A stretch of 64,000 nucleotides of DNA from Nocardioides sp. S5 (lineage in GTDB: Bacteria > Actinomycetota > Actinomycetes > Propionibacteriales > Nocardioidaceae), in contig NZ_CP022296.1 of the NCBI RefSeq assembly GCF_017310035.1, forward strand, positions 496,001 to 560,000, given 5' to 3'. Under the pieces are notes generated by a model. The model saw only the letters and a list, made by a program, of their open reading frames with translations, had not been told where the DNA came from and made no database searches. The position numbers and the translations under genes are program-made. Each line of letters begins with the position of its first letter. Position 1 is the first letter of the stretch. Shown one piece after another: positions 25,489 through 33,294 of this stretch.

Positions 25489-26193
25489 ATGTTGACCGGG
25501 GAGCAGACGAAGGTGACCGAGTTCGCCGACCTGGCGCAGGCCATGGGATCGGCCGGCGCCGACCAGGACCGGCTGGTGCTGGCGGTGGAGGCTGCGGTCG
25601 AGCTGATCGGGGCGTGCGCGCACGCCAGCGTGACGCTGAACAGGCGCGGTGAGTGCTTCACCCTCGCCGGGTCCAGCGAGGTCCCCTCGCTGGTCAACAA
25701 GCTGCAGAACGAGGTGGGCGAGGGACCCTGCCACGCCATGGACCGCGACGAGGAGACGATCATCAGCACCGACCTCGCGCGGGACCAGCGCTGGCCGGCG
25801 TGGGGCGTGCGGGTCCACGAGGAGCTCGGGCTCGGGTCGTCGATGTCGCTGCTGATCTTCACCGCGCGCGGCTCCTACGGCACGCTCAGCCTCTACGCCG
25901 AGCGCCCACGTGCGTTCTCGGCCGACGACCTCGCGACCGCGCAGGCGCTGGCCGGCCACCTCGCGGTGTCGATGGCCGCCAGCCGCGAGATCGACGGGCT
26001 CGGGGTGGCGCTGGCCAGCCGGACCGTGATCGGGCAGGCCGAGGGCATCGTGATGGAGCGCCTGGGCGTCGACTCCGACCAGGCGCTGGCCTACCTCAAG
26101 CGGGTCTCGTCCTACACCAACACCAAGCTGGTCGACGTCGCCCTCGCCCTGGTGCGCACCCGTCAGCTGCCCGACGCCGGCGCCCAGTCCTGA
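25489..26193 (+). CDS. GAF-ANTAR regulator (putative RNA-binding antiterminator)
   Basis: A 234-residue protein with an N-terminal GAF domain (about 30-165; NEVGEGPCHAMD is the typical GEGPC core) and a C-terminal ANTAR domain (about 175-230; IGQAEGIVMERLGVDSDQAL then a helix ending VALALVR). ANTAR domains bind paired hairpins in nascent RNA and prevent termination. The ATG at 25489 follows AGGAG closely; a GTG one codon upstream is also possible. It is one of six ANTAR-type genes in the next 16 kb. Confidence 0.9.
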   Translation: MLTGEQTKVTEFADLAQAMGSAGADQDRLVLAVEAAVELIGACAHASVTLNRRGECFTLAGSSEVPSLVNKLQNEVGEGPCHAMDRDEETIISTDLARDQRWPAWGVRVHEELGLGSSMSLLIFTARGSYGTLSLYAERPRAFSADDLATAQALAGHLAVSMAASREIDGLGVALASRTVIGQAEGIVMERLGVDSDQALAYLKRVSSYTNTKLVDVALALVRTRQLPDAGAQS

Positions 26194-26212
26194 CGGACCG
26201 GGGTGCAGGGCC

Positions 26213-26653
26213 TCAGGCCAGGCGGTTCAGCACCGTGGTCATGTCGTCCTCGGTGTCGCTGCCGATCTTCTCGAAGACGACCTTCATGATCGGGTCGGCC
26301 AGCTTGGCCGCACCCTGCATCTCGATGTTCGCCTCGTAGGTCACCCGGCTGCCGACGCCGTCGGGGTTCGGCACCACGGTGATGGTGTCGGTGGAGACGG
26401 CGCTGTCGTTGCGCCCGACGAGCACGATCGTGTCGGCGGTCAGCGTCTCGAGGGTGTAGTCGAGCTCGGTGCTCACGCCGGCGATCTTCGACGTGTTGTG
26501 CCAGGTCGACCCGACTGCGACGGGTCCGGCGTCGGTGCGCGTGCAGCTCTCCGTGCCGGGGTCCCACTCCTCGGCGTTGCTGAAGTCCTTGAGGTAGTCC
26601 ACCACCACGGCGGGCTCGGGGCGGACGTCGAACGTACGGCTCACAGTGGTCAT
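26213..26653 (-). CDS. SRPBCC (START-like) family protein
   Basis: A 146-residue small-molecule-binding or polyketide-cyclase-like protein of the SRPBCC fold. The N-terminal TVSRTFDVRPEPAVVVDYL, the EEWDPGT turn after the first helix and the long C-terminal helix are typical of coenzyme-Q-binding/START-like proteins. No catalytic motif or ligand can be named. It is divergent from a PPOX-type gene 33 bases away and converges with the GAF-ANTAR gene. Confidence 0.82.
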   Translation of the reverse strand: MTTVSRTFDVRPEPAVVVDYLKDFSNAEEWDPGTESCTRTDAGPVAVGSTWHNTSKIAGVSTELDYTLETLTADTIVLVGRNDSAVSTDTITVVPNPDGVGSRVTYEANIEMQGAAKLADPIMKVVFEKIGSDTEDDMTTVLNRLA

Positions 26654-26686
26654 GTCCTCGACGGTAGCCCGGCTAGCCTCGGGGAC

Positions 26687-27160
26687 ATGGCACCCACCAT
26701 CGCGACCAACACCGACGTCGGGCTCGAGGAGCTGCTGGACTTCGTCCGGCCCCGCCACCACATGGTGCTCATCACCCGGCGCGCCGACGGGTCCCCGCAG
26801 GCCTCGCCGGTCGCCGGCGGCGTCGACGACAGTGGCCGGATCGTCATCGCGACCTACCCGCAGCGCGCGAAGACGAAGAACGCGCGCAGGCGCCCCGGGG
26901 TGTCGGTCCTGGTGCTCTCCGACGACTGGGACGACGCCTGGGTGCAGGTCGACGGCAGCTGCGAGGTGCTCGACGCCGTCGACGGCGACGAGGCGCTCGA
27001 CGGCTTCGTGGAGTACTTCCGCACCATCGCCGGCGAGCACTCGGACTGGGAGGAGTACCGCGCCGCGATGGTGTCCCAGGGCAAGTCGCTGCTGCGCATC
27101 ACCCCGACCCGCTGGAGCACCGTGTCGACCGGTGGTTTCCCGCCCGAGGTCGCCGGGTGA
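26687..27160 (+). CDS. PPOX-family (pyridoxamine oxidase-like, probably F420-dependent) protein
   Basis: A 157-residue split-beta-barrel flavin/F420-binding protein. MVLITRRADGSPQASPV and the strand RIVIATYPQRAKTKNARRRPGVSV match the actinobacterial PPOX-class F420-dependent enzymes. Reaction unknown; relatives reduce unsaturated or heme-derived compounds. Its stop overlaps the GTG of the rhomboid gene by 4 bases, so the two are translated together. It faces away from the SRPBCC gene. Confidence 0.85.
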   Translation: MAPTIATNTDVGLEELLDFVRPRHHMVLITRRADGSPQASPVAGGVDDSGRIVIATYPQRAKTKNARRRPGVSVLVLSDDWDDAWVQVDGSCEVLDAVDGDEALDGFVEYFRTIAGEHSDWEEYRAAMVSQGKSLLRITPTRWSTVSTGGFPPEVAG

Positions 27161-27753
27161 CAGGGACGCCGACCGCACGCGAGCCCGCCTGGAAGGCGGC
27201 CGCCCTGCTCACAGCCGGCTTCGTCGTGGTCCTGTGGGTGCTCGAGGTCTTCGACGCGGCCACCGGCAACCCGCTCGACTCCTACGGCGTGCGCCCGCGG
27301 GACGAGGACGGGCTCGTCGGCGTCGCGGTTGCGCCGATGCTGCACTTCGGCTTCGACCACCTGACCAGCAACACGGTCCCCGTGGCGGTGCTCGGATTCC
27401 TGACGCTGGCCACCGGGATCGGCCGCGGGATCCTCGCCACGGCCATCATCTGGGTCGTCGGCGGGCTCGGCGTCTGGCTCGTCGCCCCGTCCGGCAGCAT
27501 CCACGCCGGCGCATCGATCCTGATCTTCGGCTGGATCGTCTTCCTGGTCGTGCGCGGTCTGCTCAACCGCCGTCCCACCGAGATCCTCATCGGCGTCGCC
27601 GTGTTCCTGCTCTACAGCAGCGCCCTGCTCGGCGTGCTGCCCGGGCAGCCGGGCGTCTCCTGGCAGGGGCACCTGTTCGGCGCGGTCGGCGGGTTCGTCG
27701 CCGCGCGGGTCCTCACCACCCGCGCCCGCGGTGAGTCGAGCGTCACGTACTGA
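27157..27753 (+). CDS. Rhomboid-family intramembrane serine protease
   Basis: A 198-residue six-helix membrane protein. The rhomboid elements are HLTSN in the second helix region (oxyanion His/Asn), the catalytic Ser in HAGASILIFGW and the catalytic His in GHLFGAVGGF. It should cleave transmembrane substrates within the lipid bilayer; substrates unknown. The GTG start overlaps the PPOX stop. No additional domains. Confidence 0.9.
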   Translation: MTGTPTAREPAWKAAALLTAGFVVVLWVLEVFDAATGNPLDSYGVRPRDEDGLVGVAVAPMLHFGFDHLTSNTVPVAVLGFLTLATGIGRGILATAIIWVVGGLGVWLVAPSGSIHAGASILIFGWIVFLVVRGLLNRRPTEILIGVAVFLLYSSALLGVLPGQPGVSWQGHLFGAVGGFVAARVLTTRARGESSVTY

Positions 27754-27803
27754 TCGGTAACAAACCGCGTACGCCGCTGTGCGACGGCTCCTAGCCTCCA
27801 CCC

Positions 27804-28244
27804 ATGCGCGCCCTCGTCCTCGCCCTGGTCCTGCTCGTCCCTGCCCTCGCCGGCTGCTCCGGAGGAGAGGCGGCGACCCCCGCAGTGAGCGGCAACGTCG
27901 TGGAGGAGGACGGCGCCGCGACCGCGGAGTGGCGGGCCGACGTGGAGGAGCACCTCGGCACCGACGTGTTCGACTTCCTCGCCCTCCAGCAGGCGGCGGC
28001 CCGCGACTGCCAGCGCGCGGACGCGTCGTCGTGGTCGGTCGAGCTCGCGCTGAGCGGGGACGTGTCGACCTCCGCGCTGACCCGGATCGGCCTCGAGCAC
28101 GCCTGCGCCGACGTGGTCGAGGCCTTCGACGCAGGCCTGGCCGCGGTCGAGCAGACCGACGACCCGCTCGACCTCGTGTGTGGCCCGGACGTGCGGCTGT
28201 CGTCGCAGGACGCCCTCAAGGCCGATCTGGTCTGCGGCGCCTGA
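27804..28244 (+). CDS. Hypothetical lipoprotein, 146 residues
   Basis: Signal peptide with lipobox: MRALVLALVLLVPALAGC, so lipid-anchored on the outer membrane face after cleavage before the Cys. The mature part is acidic and helical, with four more Cys (DCQ, EHAC, LVCG, VCGA), possibly forming two disulfides. No family recognised. Its last 29 bases overlap the 3' end of the convergent Rieske-FAD gene. Confidence 0.75.
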   Translation: MRALVLALVLLVPALAGCSGGEAATPAVSGNVVEEDGAATAEWRADVEEHLGTDVFDFLALQQAAARDCQRADASSWSVELALSGDVSTSALTRIGLEHACADVVEAFDAGLAAVEQTDDPLDLVCGPDVRLSSQDALKADLVCGA

Positions 28245-29649
28245 GCGGCTGGGTCGCCGGACCCTCGAGCACGTCACCCTCGCGCGTGAAGCGCGAGCCG
28301 TGCAACGGGCAGTCCCACGACTCCTCCGCGTCGTTCCAGTTCAGCAGCCCGCCGAGGTGGGTGCACACGCCCACCACGCCGCACTCGCGGGCGGTCGCGG
28401 CGGCACCCGCTCCGGGCAGCCGCTCGCGGGCGACCCGCGCCGCACCGGCGGCGAGGGCGCCGGCCACCCCGAGGTTGATCCGCGCGACCTCGCCGAGCCC
28501 CGTCACGCTGGGCCGGCGGCCGTGGAGGGTCCGGGCCCACGGCGGCACGCTGCCGAGGATGTCGCCGGAGATGGTGCGAGCGGCCGCGACCGCGTTGGTC
28601 ATGCCCCACTTCTCGTAGCCGCTGGCGACGTGGATGCGCCCGCGCGAGCCCGGCAGCCGGTCGACGACCGGCACGCCGTCGGGGGCGCTGTAGTCCTGCG
28701 CGGACCAGTGGTGGGTCTCGACGGCGTCGGGGAAGTAGGTCGCGCTCCACGTCCGCAGGGCGTCGAGGTGCTCGAGCTCGGAGTCGGTGCGACCCACGAC
28801 GTGGCCGCTGCCGCCGACGACGAGCACGTCGCCTGGCGCGTCCCGCAGCGAGCGCGAGTCCGAGCCGCCGGAGAGGTACATCCCCTCCAGCGGTCCACCG
28901 CCCGCCAGCGCGAGGGCGTACGAGCGTTGCGGCTCCAGCCGCGCGAAGTGGAGCCCGCGGTCGAGCACCGGGGTCCCCGTCGCCAGGACGACCTGCGCGG
29001 CACGCAGGACCTCACCGCCCTCCAGGTGCACTGCCGGCTCGCCGGTCAGCGAGACCGAGGTGACGCGGCGGTGCTGGTGCAGGGTGCCGCCGTGCTCGCG
29101 CAGCTGCAGCGCGAGGGCGTGCAGCACATCCATCGCGTCGAGCTGGGCCTGGTCGTGCAGCACCGTCGCCCCGACGTGCGGGAACGGCACGTCGAGCCGG
29201 TCGTGCCACGACACGGGCAGGTCCGTGGAGGCTGCTGCCCGGTGCTCGGTGCGCACGGAGTCGAGCTCGGTGGTCGTGGCGGCGTACGTCACCGCCGTGC
29301 GGCGCTGCACGTCGACGCCGTGGTCGTCGCAGAACCGCAGGAGCCACTCCATGCCCTCGCGGTTGGCCTCGACGTAGGCCGCGGCGACCGCCTGCGAGCG
29401 GTGGCGCCTGATGCGCGACAGGTGGGTGCCCTGGAGCAGCGAGACCTTGCCCGTCGTGCGCCCGGTGGTGACGGCGCCGACCTCGCGGGCTTCCACGCAC
29501 GCGACGCGCAGGCCCGCGCGGGCGAGCAGCAGCGCGGTCGTCAGCCCCGTCAGCCCGGCGCCCACGACGACCGTGTGGAGCGTCTCGTCCGGCGCCGGCA
29601 GCGCGTCGTCCGCGACCGCCGTGGCGCGGTCCAGCCAGAGCGAGGTCAC
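28216..29649 (-). CDS. FAD-dependent oxidoreductase with C-terminal Rieske domain
   Basis: A 477-residue fusion. The N-terminal DAO-type FAD domain has the dinucleotide motif VVVGAGLTGLTTALLLARAG and a later GYEKWGMTNAVAAAR flavin-contact segment. The C-terminal part (about 400-465) is a Rieske [2Fe-2S] domain whose ligands are the Cys-His in CTHLGG and the Cys and His in CPLHGSRF. This design resembles YhfW-like proteins of unknown substrate. The GTG start overlaps a short upstream acidic reading frame by 4 bases. Cytosolic. Confidence 0.92.
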   Translation of the reverse strand: MTSLWLDRATAVADDALPAPDETLHTVVVGAGLTGLTTALLLARAGLRVACVEAREVGAVTTGRTTGKVSLLQGTHLSRIRRHRSQAVAAAYVEANREGMEWLLRFCDDHGVDVQRRTAVTYAATTTELDSVRTEHRAAASTDLPVSWHDRLDVPFPHVGATVLHDQAQLDAMDVLHALALQLREHGGTLHQHRRVTSVSLTGEPAVHLEGGEVLRAAQVVLATGTPVLDRGLHFARLEPQRSYALALAGGGPLEGMYLSGGSDSRSLRDAPGDVLVVGGSGHVVGRTDSELEHLDALRTWSATYFPDAVETHHWSAQDYSAPDGVPVVDRLPGSRGRIHVASGYEKWGMTNAVAAARTISGDILGSVPPWARTLHGRRPSVTGLGEVARINLGVAGALAAGAARVARERLPGAGAAATARECGVVGVCTHLGGLLNWNDAEESWDCPLHGSRFTREGDVLEGPATQPLRRRRPDRP

Positions 29650-29762
29650 GCCTCGCCCTCCGTCGCGCCCTCCGCCTCGTCGGGGTCGTTCACCGGATCG
29701 GTGTCGAGATGGGTCTGGGGGTCGGTCATGGGGTCGGGCTTCGAATCGCCGGGCTGCGTCAT
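29646..29762 (-). CDS. Possible small acidic protein, 38 residues
   Basis: Short frame starting MTQPGDSKPDPMTDPQTHLD, rich in Asp, Pro, Thr and Glu, ending GATEGEA. Its TGA overlaps the GTG of the Rieske-FAD gene (GTGA), as expected of translational coupling. No good ribosome site is visible, and a second ATG 12 codons in is possible. It could be a true microprotein or only a leader that delivers ribosomes to the downstream gene. Confidence 0.4.
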   Translation of the reverse strand: MTQPGDSKPDPMTDPQTHLDTDPVNDPDEAEGATEGEA

Positions 29763-29874
29763 GCGGACTCGTACCCCGGTCACCGCGAGTTCAGTAGCCC
29801 GTGCATGCATCCGTTCGCCGGGGGGTACAGGACCTCCACGCCGGGGCGCCCCGCCGCGTCCCGGCGGCCAGGTC

Positions 29875-29936
29875 CACGAGGCCCGTCGCGGGCCACCTCC
29901 CGTACGCCGTGCGAGGGGCCCGCGACGGGTCTGGTG
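29875..29936. repeat. Long near-perfect hairpin in a divergent intergenic region
   Basis: CCCGTCGCGGGCC (29882-29894) and GGCCCGCGACGGG (29917-29929) pair perfectly over 13 bp. The pairing continues inward through CCTC/GAGG and outward, with one mismatch, to 29875/29936. Both neighbouring genes point away, so it is not a terminator for them. It ends 34 bases before the flavodoxin-fold start and could be a leader structure, small RNA or element footprint. Confidence 0.75.
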
Positions 29937-29970
29937 CATGTGGGGTCAGCGGCTGGGTACGACGCCTCGC

Positions 29971-30594
29971 ATGAGCGAATCCACTGCGAACCTGTCCTGC
30001 CTCGTCCTCAACTGCACCCTCAAGCCGTCTCCGGCCGGGTCGAGCTCCGAGCTCCTCGGGTCGCAGGTCCTCTCGGCGTTCGCGGCTCTCGGGGTCCGCG
30101 GGGCGATGGAGCGGGTCGTCGACCACGACGTCCGGTTCGGTGTCAGCGCGGACGAGGGGCACGGGGACGCCTGGCCGGCGCTGCGGCAGCAGGTGCTGGA
30201 CGCCGACATCCTGGTCCTGGTGACGCCCATCTGGCTGGGCCAGCCCTCGTCGGTCGCGAAGATGGTGCTCGAGCGTCTCGACGCGGAGCTGTCCGAGACC
30301 GACGACGAGGGACGGCTGCTGACGTTCGGCAAGGTGGCGGGCGTCGGAGTGGTCGGCAACGAGGACGGCGCTCACCACGTGAGCGCAGAGCTGTTCCAGG
30401 CGCTGGCTGACGTCGGCTTCACCGTCCCGGCGCAGGCCGCGACCTACTGGGTGGGGGAGGCCATGCAGGCGGTGGACTACAAGGACGTGTCGCCCACCCC
30501 CGACACCACCGCAGGCACCACGCAGGTGCTCGCGCGCCACGCCGCCCACCTCGCACGACTGCTGCGGACCGCGCCCTACCCGGCAGGGGACTGA
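29971..30594 (+). CDS. NAD(P)H-dependent FMN reductase-like flavodoxin-fold protein
   Basis: A 207-residue flavoprotein of the NADPH-dependent FMN reductase/flavodoxin-like family. SCLVLNCTLKPSPAGSSS is the FMN phosphate loop, and DILVLVTPIWLGQPSSV is the flavin-contacting strand and loop typical of the family. Likely cytosolic; the electron acceptor is unknown. ATG 29971 is used; an in-frame ATG at 29938 falls next to the long hairpin. It converges with a HAD hydrolase gene. Confidence 0.87.
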   Translation: MSESTANLSCLVLNCTLKPSPAGSSSELLGSQVLSAFAALGVRGAMERVVDHDVRFGVSADEGHGDAWPALRQQVLDADILVLVTPIWLGQPSSVAKMVLERLDAELSETDDEGRLLTFGKVAGVGVVGNEDGAHHVSAELFQALADVGFTVPAQAATYWVGEAMQAVDYKDVSPTPDTTAGTTQVLARHAAHLARLLRTAPYPAGD

Positions 30595-30608
30595 CGCGTC
30601 CGGGCTCC

Positions 30609-31316
30609 TCAGTGCGAGCGGAGCGGGCCCTCCTGGAGGTGCTCGAGCAGGTCGCGCGGGCCGTCGTGCACCCAGGAAGCACCCGCCGAGAGCAGCCGCT
30701 CGGCGCTGACGCCTCCACTGCGGAGCCCGATGCAGCGTGCACCCGCGGCCTCGGCGGACAGCGCGTCCCACACGGCGTCGCCCACCACGACGGCCGGACC
30801 GCCGCCGACCCGCGCGACCGCCCGCTCGACCAGGTCGGGGGCCGGCTTGCTGGCGGCGCCGTCGGAGGCCGTCACGACGGCGGACAGGCGATGGCGTACG
30901 TCGAGCAGGTCGAGGAGGTCGTCGACGAGGTCGGCCGGGGACGACGACGCAACGGTGACAGGGTGCCCGTGCGCGACGAGGGCCTCCACGAGGTCGGAGG
31001 CGCCGTCGAGCGGCGCGACCGAGCGCAGCACGGCGCGAAAGTGCTTGTCGTGCAGGGTCCGCACGTCGTCGCCGACCGCGCCCTCTGCTGCGTCGCCTGC
31101 CACGTGGGCGACCAGGCGGTCGCCGCCCATGCCGATGGACTCGTGCACCCGCATCGCGCTGACGTGCCGGCCGACGTCGTGGAAGGCGGCCTGCCAGGCC
31201 ACGACGTGCTGGTAGACCGAGTCGACGAGGGTGCCGTCGAGGTCGAGCACGACGACGGGCGGGGACGGCTGCTGGGCGATCACGAGCACGTCAGTACCCC
31301 GCCCCCGGACCCTCAT
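30609..31316 (-). CDS. HAD-superfamily hydrolase (beta-phosphoglucomutase/PGP-like)
   Basis: A cytosolic phosphatase of 235 residues. HAD motif I is VVLDLDGTLVDS, motif II is the VASSS region, motif III is the Lys in ASKPAPD and motif IV is VVVGDAVWDA. The cap between motif I and II is helical, as in subclass IA (phosphoglycolate phosphatase-like). Substrate unknown. The first ATG is used; a GTG nine codons in would remove the basic extension and is equally possible. Confidence 0.88.
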   Translation of the reverse strand: MRVRGRGTDVLVIAQQPSPPVVVLDLDGTLVDSVYQHVVAWQAAFHDVGRHVSAMRVHESIGMGGDRLVAHVAGDAAEGAVGDDVRTLHDKHFRAVLRSVAPLDGASDLVEALVAHGHPVTVASSSPADLVDDLLDLLDVRHRLSAVVTASDGAASKPAPDLVERAVARVGGGPAVVVGDAVWDALSAEAAGARCIGLRSGGVSAERLLSAGASWVHDGPRDLLEHLQEGPLRSH

Positions 31317-31323
31317 GCGCCAC

Positions 31324-31358
31324 GCGGGCGCACGCCCGGGCGGGTGTGGTGTGCCCGC
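31324..31358. repeat. Intergenic hairpin between HAD and GAF genes
   Basis: GCGGGCGCAC (31324-31333) pairs with GTGTGCCCGC (31349-31358) with one wobble, around a 15-base loop. It lies in the divergent region, 65 bases before the GAF-ANTAR-like start, and could be part of that leader. It is not a terminator by position. Confidence 0.4.
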
Positions 31359-31422
31359 ACCCGGCGGGGGACCATCGGGAGCAGGAAATCATCCGGTGTC
31401 GAGGGGGGCGAGGAGGATGGCC

Positions 31423-32094
31423 ATGGAGTTGCTGCCCGAGAGCCGCGAAGCCCTGGACGAGTACGTCACGCCGTCGCTCGACGACGTCGAGGCGCTGCTG
31501 CGGGTCATCGAGGGCTGGGCCGTGCGCGCGGTGCCCGAGTGCGTGGCCCTCAGCGTCACGCTGCTCGACGAGGACCTGACCTTCACGCTGGTCGACGACG
31601 CGACCGCCAGCGGCGCGCGGCGGACCGCCGAGGCCGCGTCGACGCCCAGTGGCACGGCGGAGCCCGCCGAGGACGCGTACGCCCTCGACGAGCGTGGCTG
31701 GGCCGAGATGGCCCGCGAGCGCGCCTTCAGCGGCATCGAGAGCACCGTGTGCCTGCCCGTGGTCGAGCACGGACGCGCGGTCCTCAACATCGACCTCTAC
31801 GCCTCCACCGCCCACGCCTTCCGCGACCGCATCGACGGCCTCGTCGAGGCGCTCGGCGCCTGGCAGGCCGGGGCGGTGACCAACGCCGACCTCGGCTTCG
31901 ACACGTTGCGGCGGGCCGAGGCGGCCCCCGAGCAGCTGCGCGAGCAGCGTCTCGTCGACGTCGCCGTCGGCCTGGTCGCCGCGCGTGCGGGCGTCACCAC
32001 CGATGACGCGCTCGCGCTCCTGCGCCAGGGCGCGACCGCCGCCGGCATCTCCGAGGGCCAGGCGGCGACCGTGGCCCGCACGCTGCTGTCGTGA
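31423..32094 (+). CDS. GAF domain protein with degenerate ANTAR-like tail
   Basis: A 223-residue protein. The N-terminal part is GAF-like, with STVCLPVVEHGRAVLNIDLY as the central strands. The last 55 residues (LVDVAVGLVAARAGVTTDDALALLRQ) keep the ANTAR helix pattern but lack the usual MxR segment, so RNA binding is uncertain. The second ATG (31423) is chosen because GAGGAGG ends six bases before it; an ATG at 31417 directly abuts the ribosome site. A LuxR-type gene follows 65 bases downstream. Confidence 0.78.
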   Translation: MELLPESREALDEYVTPSLDDVEALLRVIEGWAVRAVPECVALSVTLLDEDLTFTLVDDATASGARRTAEAASTPSGTAEPAEDAYALDERGWAEMARERAFSGIESTVCLPVVEHGRAVLNIDLYASTAHAFRDRIDGLVEALGAWQAGAVTNADLGFDTLRRAEAAPEQLREQRLVDVAVGLVAARAGVTTDDALALLRQGATAAGISEGQAATVARTLLS

Positions 32095-32159
32095 GAAGTC
32101 ACTGAGAGTCTGTCAGGTCACCCGGTGCATGGGCCCCGCCCATCGGGGTACCGGGGGCC

Positions 32160-32825
32160 ATGGAACGACACCCTGCACCGGCCGCCCGACACATCAAGGT
32201 GGCGATCCTCGACGAGAGCGAGCTCGTCGTCCACGGACTGCGCACCATGCTCGACCCCCACGCCGCCATCGTCTCCGTGGTGCCCCACCGCGCCGGTGAG
32301 CCCGCCCCCCTGTGCGACCTGACCCTCTACGAGCCCTCCCGCCGTGCGGCCGGAGCGCGCTCGGCGCCCAAGCGCTTCCCGACCCGCATGGTGGCCTACG
32401 GCTGGGACTGCAGCCCCGAGGTCGTCTCGACCGAGATGTCGCGCGGCGCCGCGGGCTTCGTCAGCAAGTGGCTGCCCGCCCGCCGCTTGGTGTGGAACCT
32501 GCTCCAGATCGCCGACGGACGCACCGTCGTCGACGCCTGGTCCGGACAGCCCGAGGCGACCCGCCCGGGCACGGAGAAGTGGCCGCTCACCCAGCGCGAG
32601 ACCGAGGTGCTCTCGATGATCGCCTCCGGCAAGGCCAACCGCGACATCGCCGAGGAGACCAACCTCAGCATCAACTCGGTGAAGTCCTACATCCGCGGCG
32701 CCTACTCCAAGATCGAGGTCACCTCGCGCTCGCAGGCGGTCCTCTGGGCCATCCAGCACGGCCTGCTCGTCCCGGGCGAGTCGGCCACGGACAACCTGCG
32801 CGTGTCCCACCCCGCCCGGGTCTGA
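32160..32825 (+). CDS. LuxR-type response regulator with altered phosphoacceptor
   Basis: A 221-residue NarL/FixJ-type regulator. The receiver-like domain (1-120) has Asp18-Glu19 and Lys103 (FVSKWL), but the position of the phosphoacceptor Asp is Glu58 in CDLTLYEP. The LuxR helix-turn-helix (about 142-200) is intact: LTQRETEVLSMIASGKANRD and INSVKSYIRGAYSKI. It is therefore likely an 'orphan' regulator whose activity does not depend on phosphorylation. No kinase gene is adjacent. It follows the GAF-ANTAR-like gene on the same strand. Confidence 0.9.
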   Translation: MERHPAPAARHIKVAILDESELVVHGLRTMLDPHAAIVSVVPHRAGEPAPLCDLTLYEPSRRAAGARSAPKRFPTRMVAYGWDCSPEVVSTEMSRGAAGFVSKWLPARRLVWNLLQIADGRTVVDAWSGQPEATRPGTEKWPLTQRETEVLSMIASGKANRDIAEETNLSINSVKSYIRGAYSKIEVTSRSQAVLWAIQHGLLVPGESATDNLRVSHPARV

Positions 32826-32831
32826 GGCCGG

Positions 32832-33284
32832 TCAGCCCTCCCGGCCGCTCGGCGGGCCGGGAGTGGCTTCGTGGCCCGTACGCCCGTGGGTTCGGCGCAG
32901 CTCCTTCATCTCCGCCTCGAAGATGTGGCGGCGCCCCTCGACCAGCTCGTCCAGCGCACGCTGGTGCAGGCCCTTGGCCCGCGCGTAGAAGCCGTCGTCG
33001 AACGCCTCGACCATCTGGAACGACCACATCCCCGGCAGCGGGTTCGCACCGAGGGCGTCGCGGTCCAGGGCGTCGGCGAGGTCGTCGTGCCCGGCGGCAC
33101 GGACCAGCTCCGTCGCCTCCTCCAGCGTGCTCTCGGCGCTGCCCATGAGCCGGTGGAAGGCGTAGAGGTGGCCGCGTGCGTCCTCGACGTGGTCGAGGGC
33201 GGCGGACAGCTTGCCCAGCGCCTCGACGGTCTCGTCGCTGACGCCGGCGGGTCGGCGGTGCTCGGGATCGCGCTCGTCGGTCAT
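32832..33284 (-). CDS. Hypothetical helical protein, 150 residues
   Basis: Unrecognised cytosolic protein, almost entirely helical and acidic. It contains the segment DHVEDARGHLYAFHRLMGSA and a conserved-looking LPGMWSFQMVEAFDDGFY. No signal peptide or membrane segment. It converges with the LuxR-type gene and lies 10 bases downstream of a GAF-ANTAR gene on the same strand, so it may be cotranscribed with that regulator. Confidence 0.72.
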   Translation of the reverse strand: MTDERDPEHRRPAGVSDETVEALGKLSAALDHVEDARGHLYAFHRLMGSAESTLEEATELVRAAGHDDLADALDRDALGANPLPGMWSFQMVEAFDDGFYARAKGLHQRALDELVEGRRHIFEAEMKELRRTHGRTGHEATPGPPSGREG

Positions 33285-33294
33285 CCCCGGAGCC

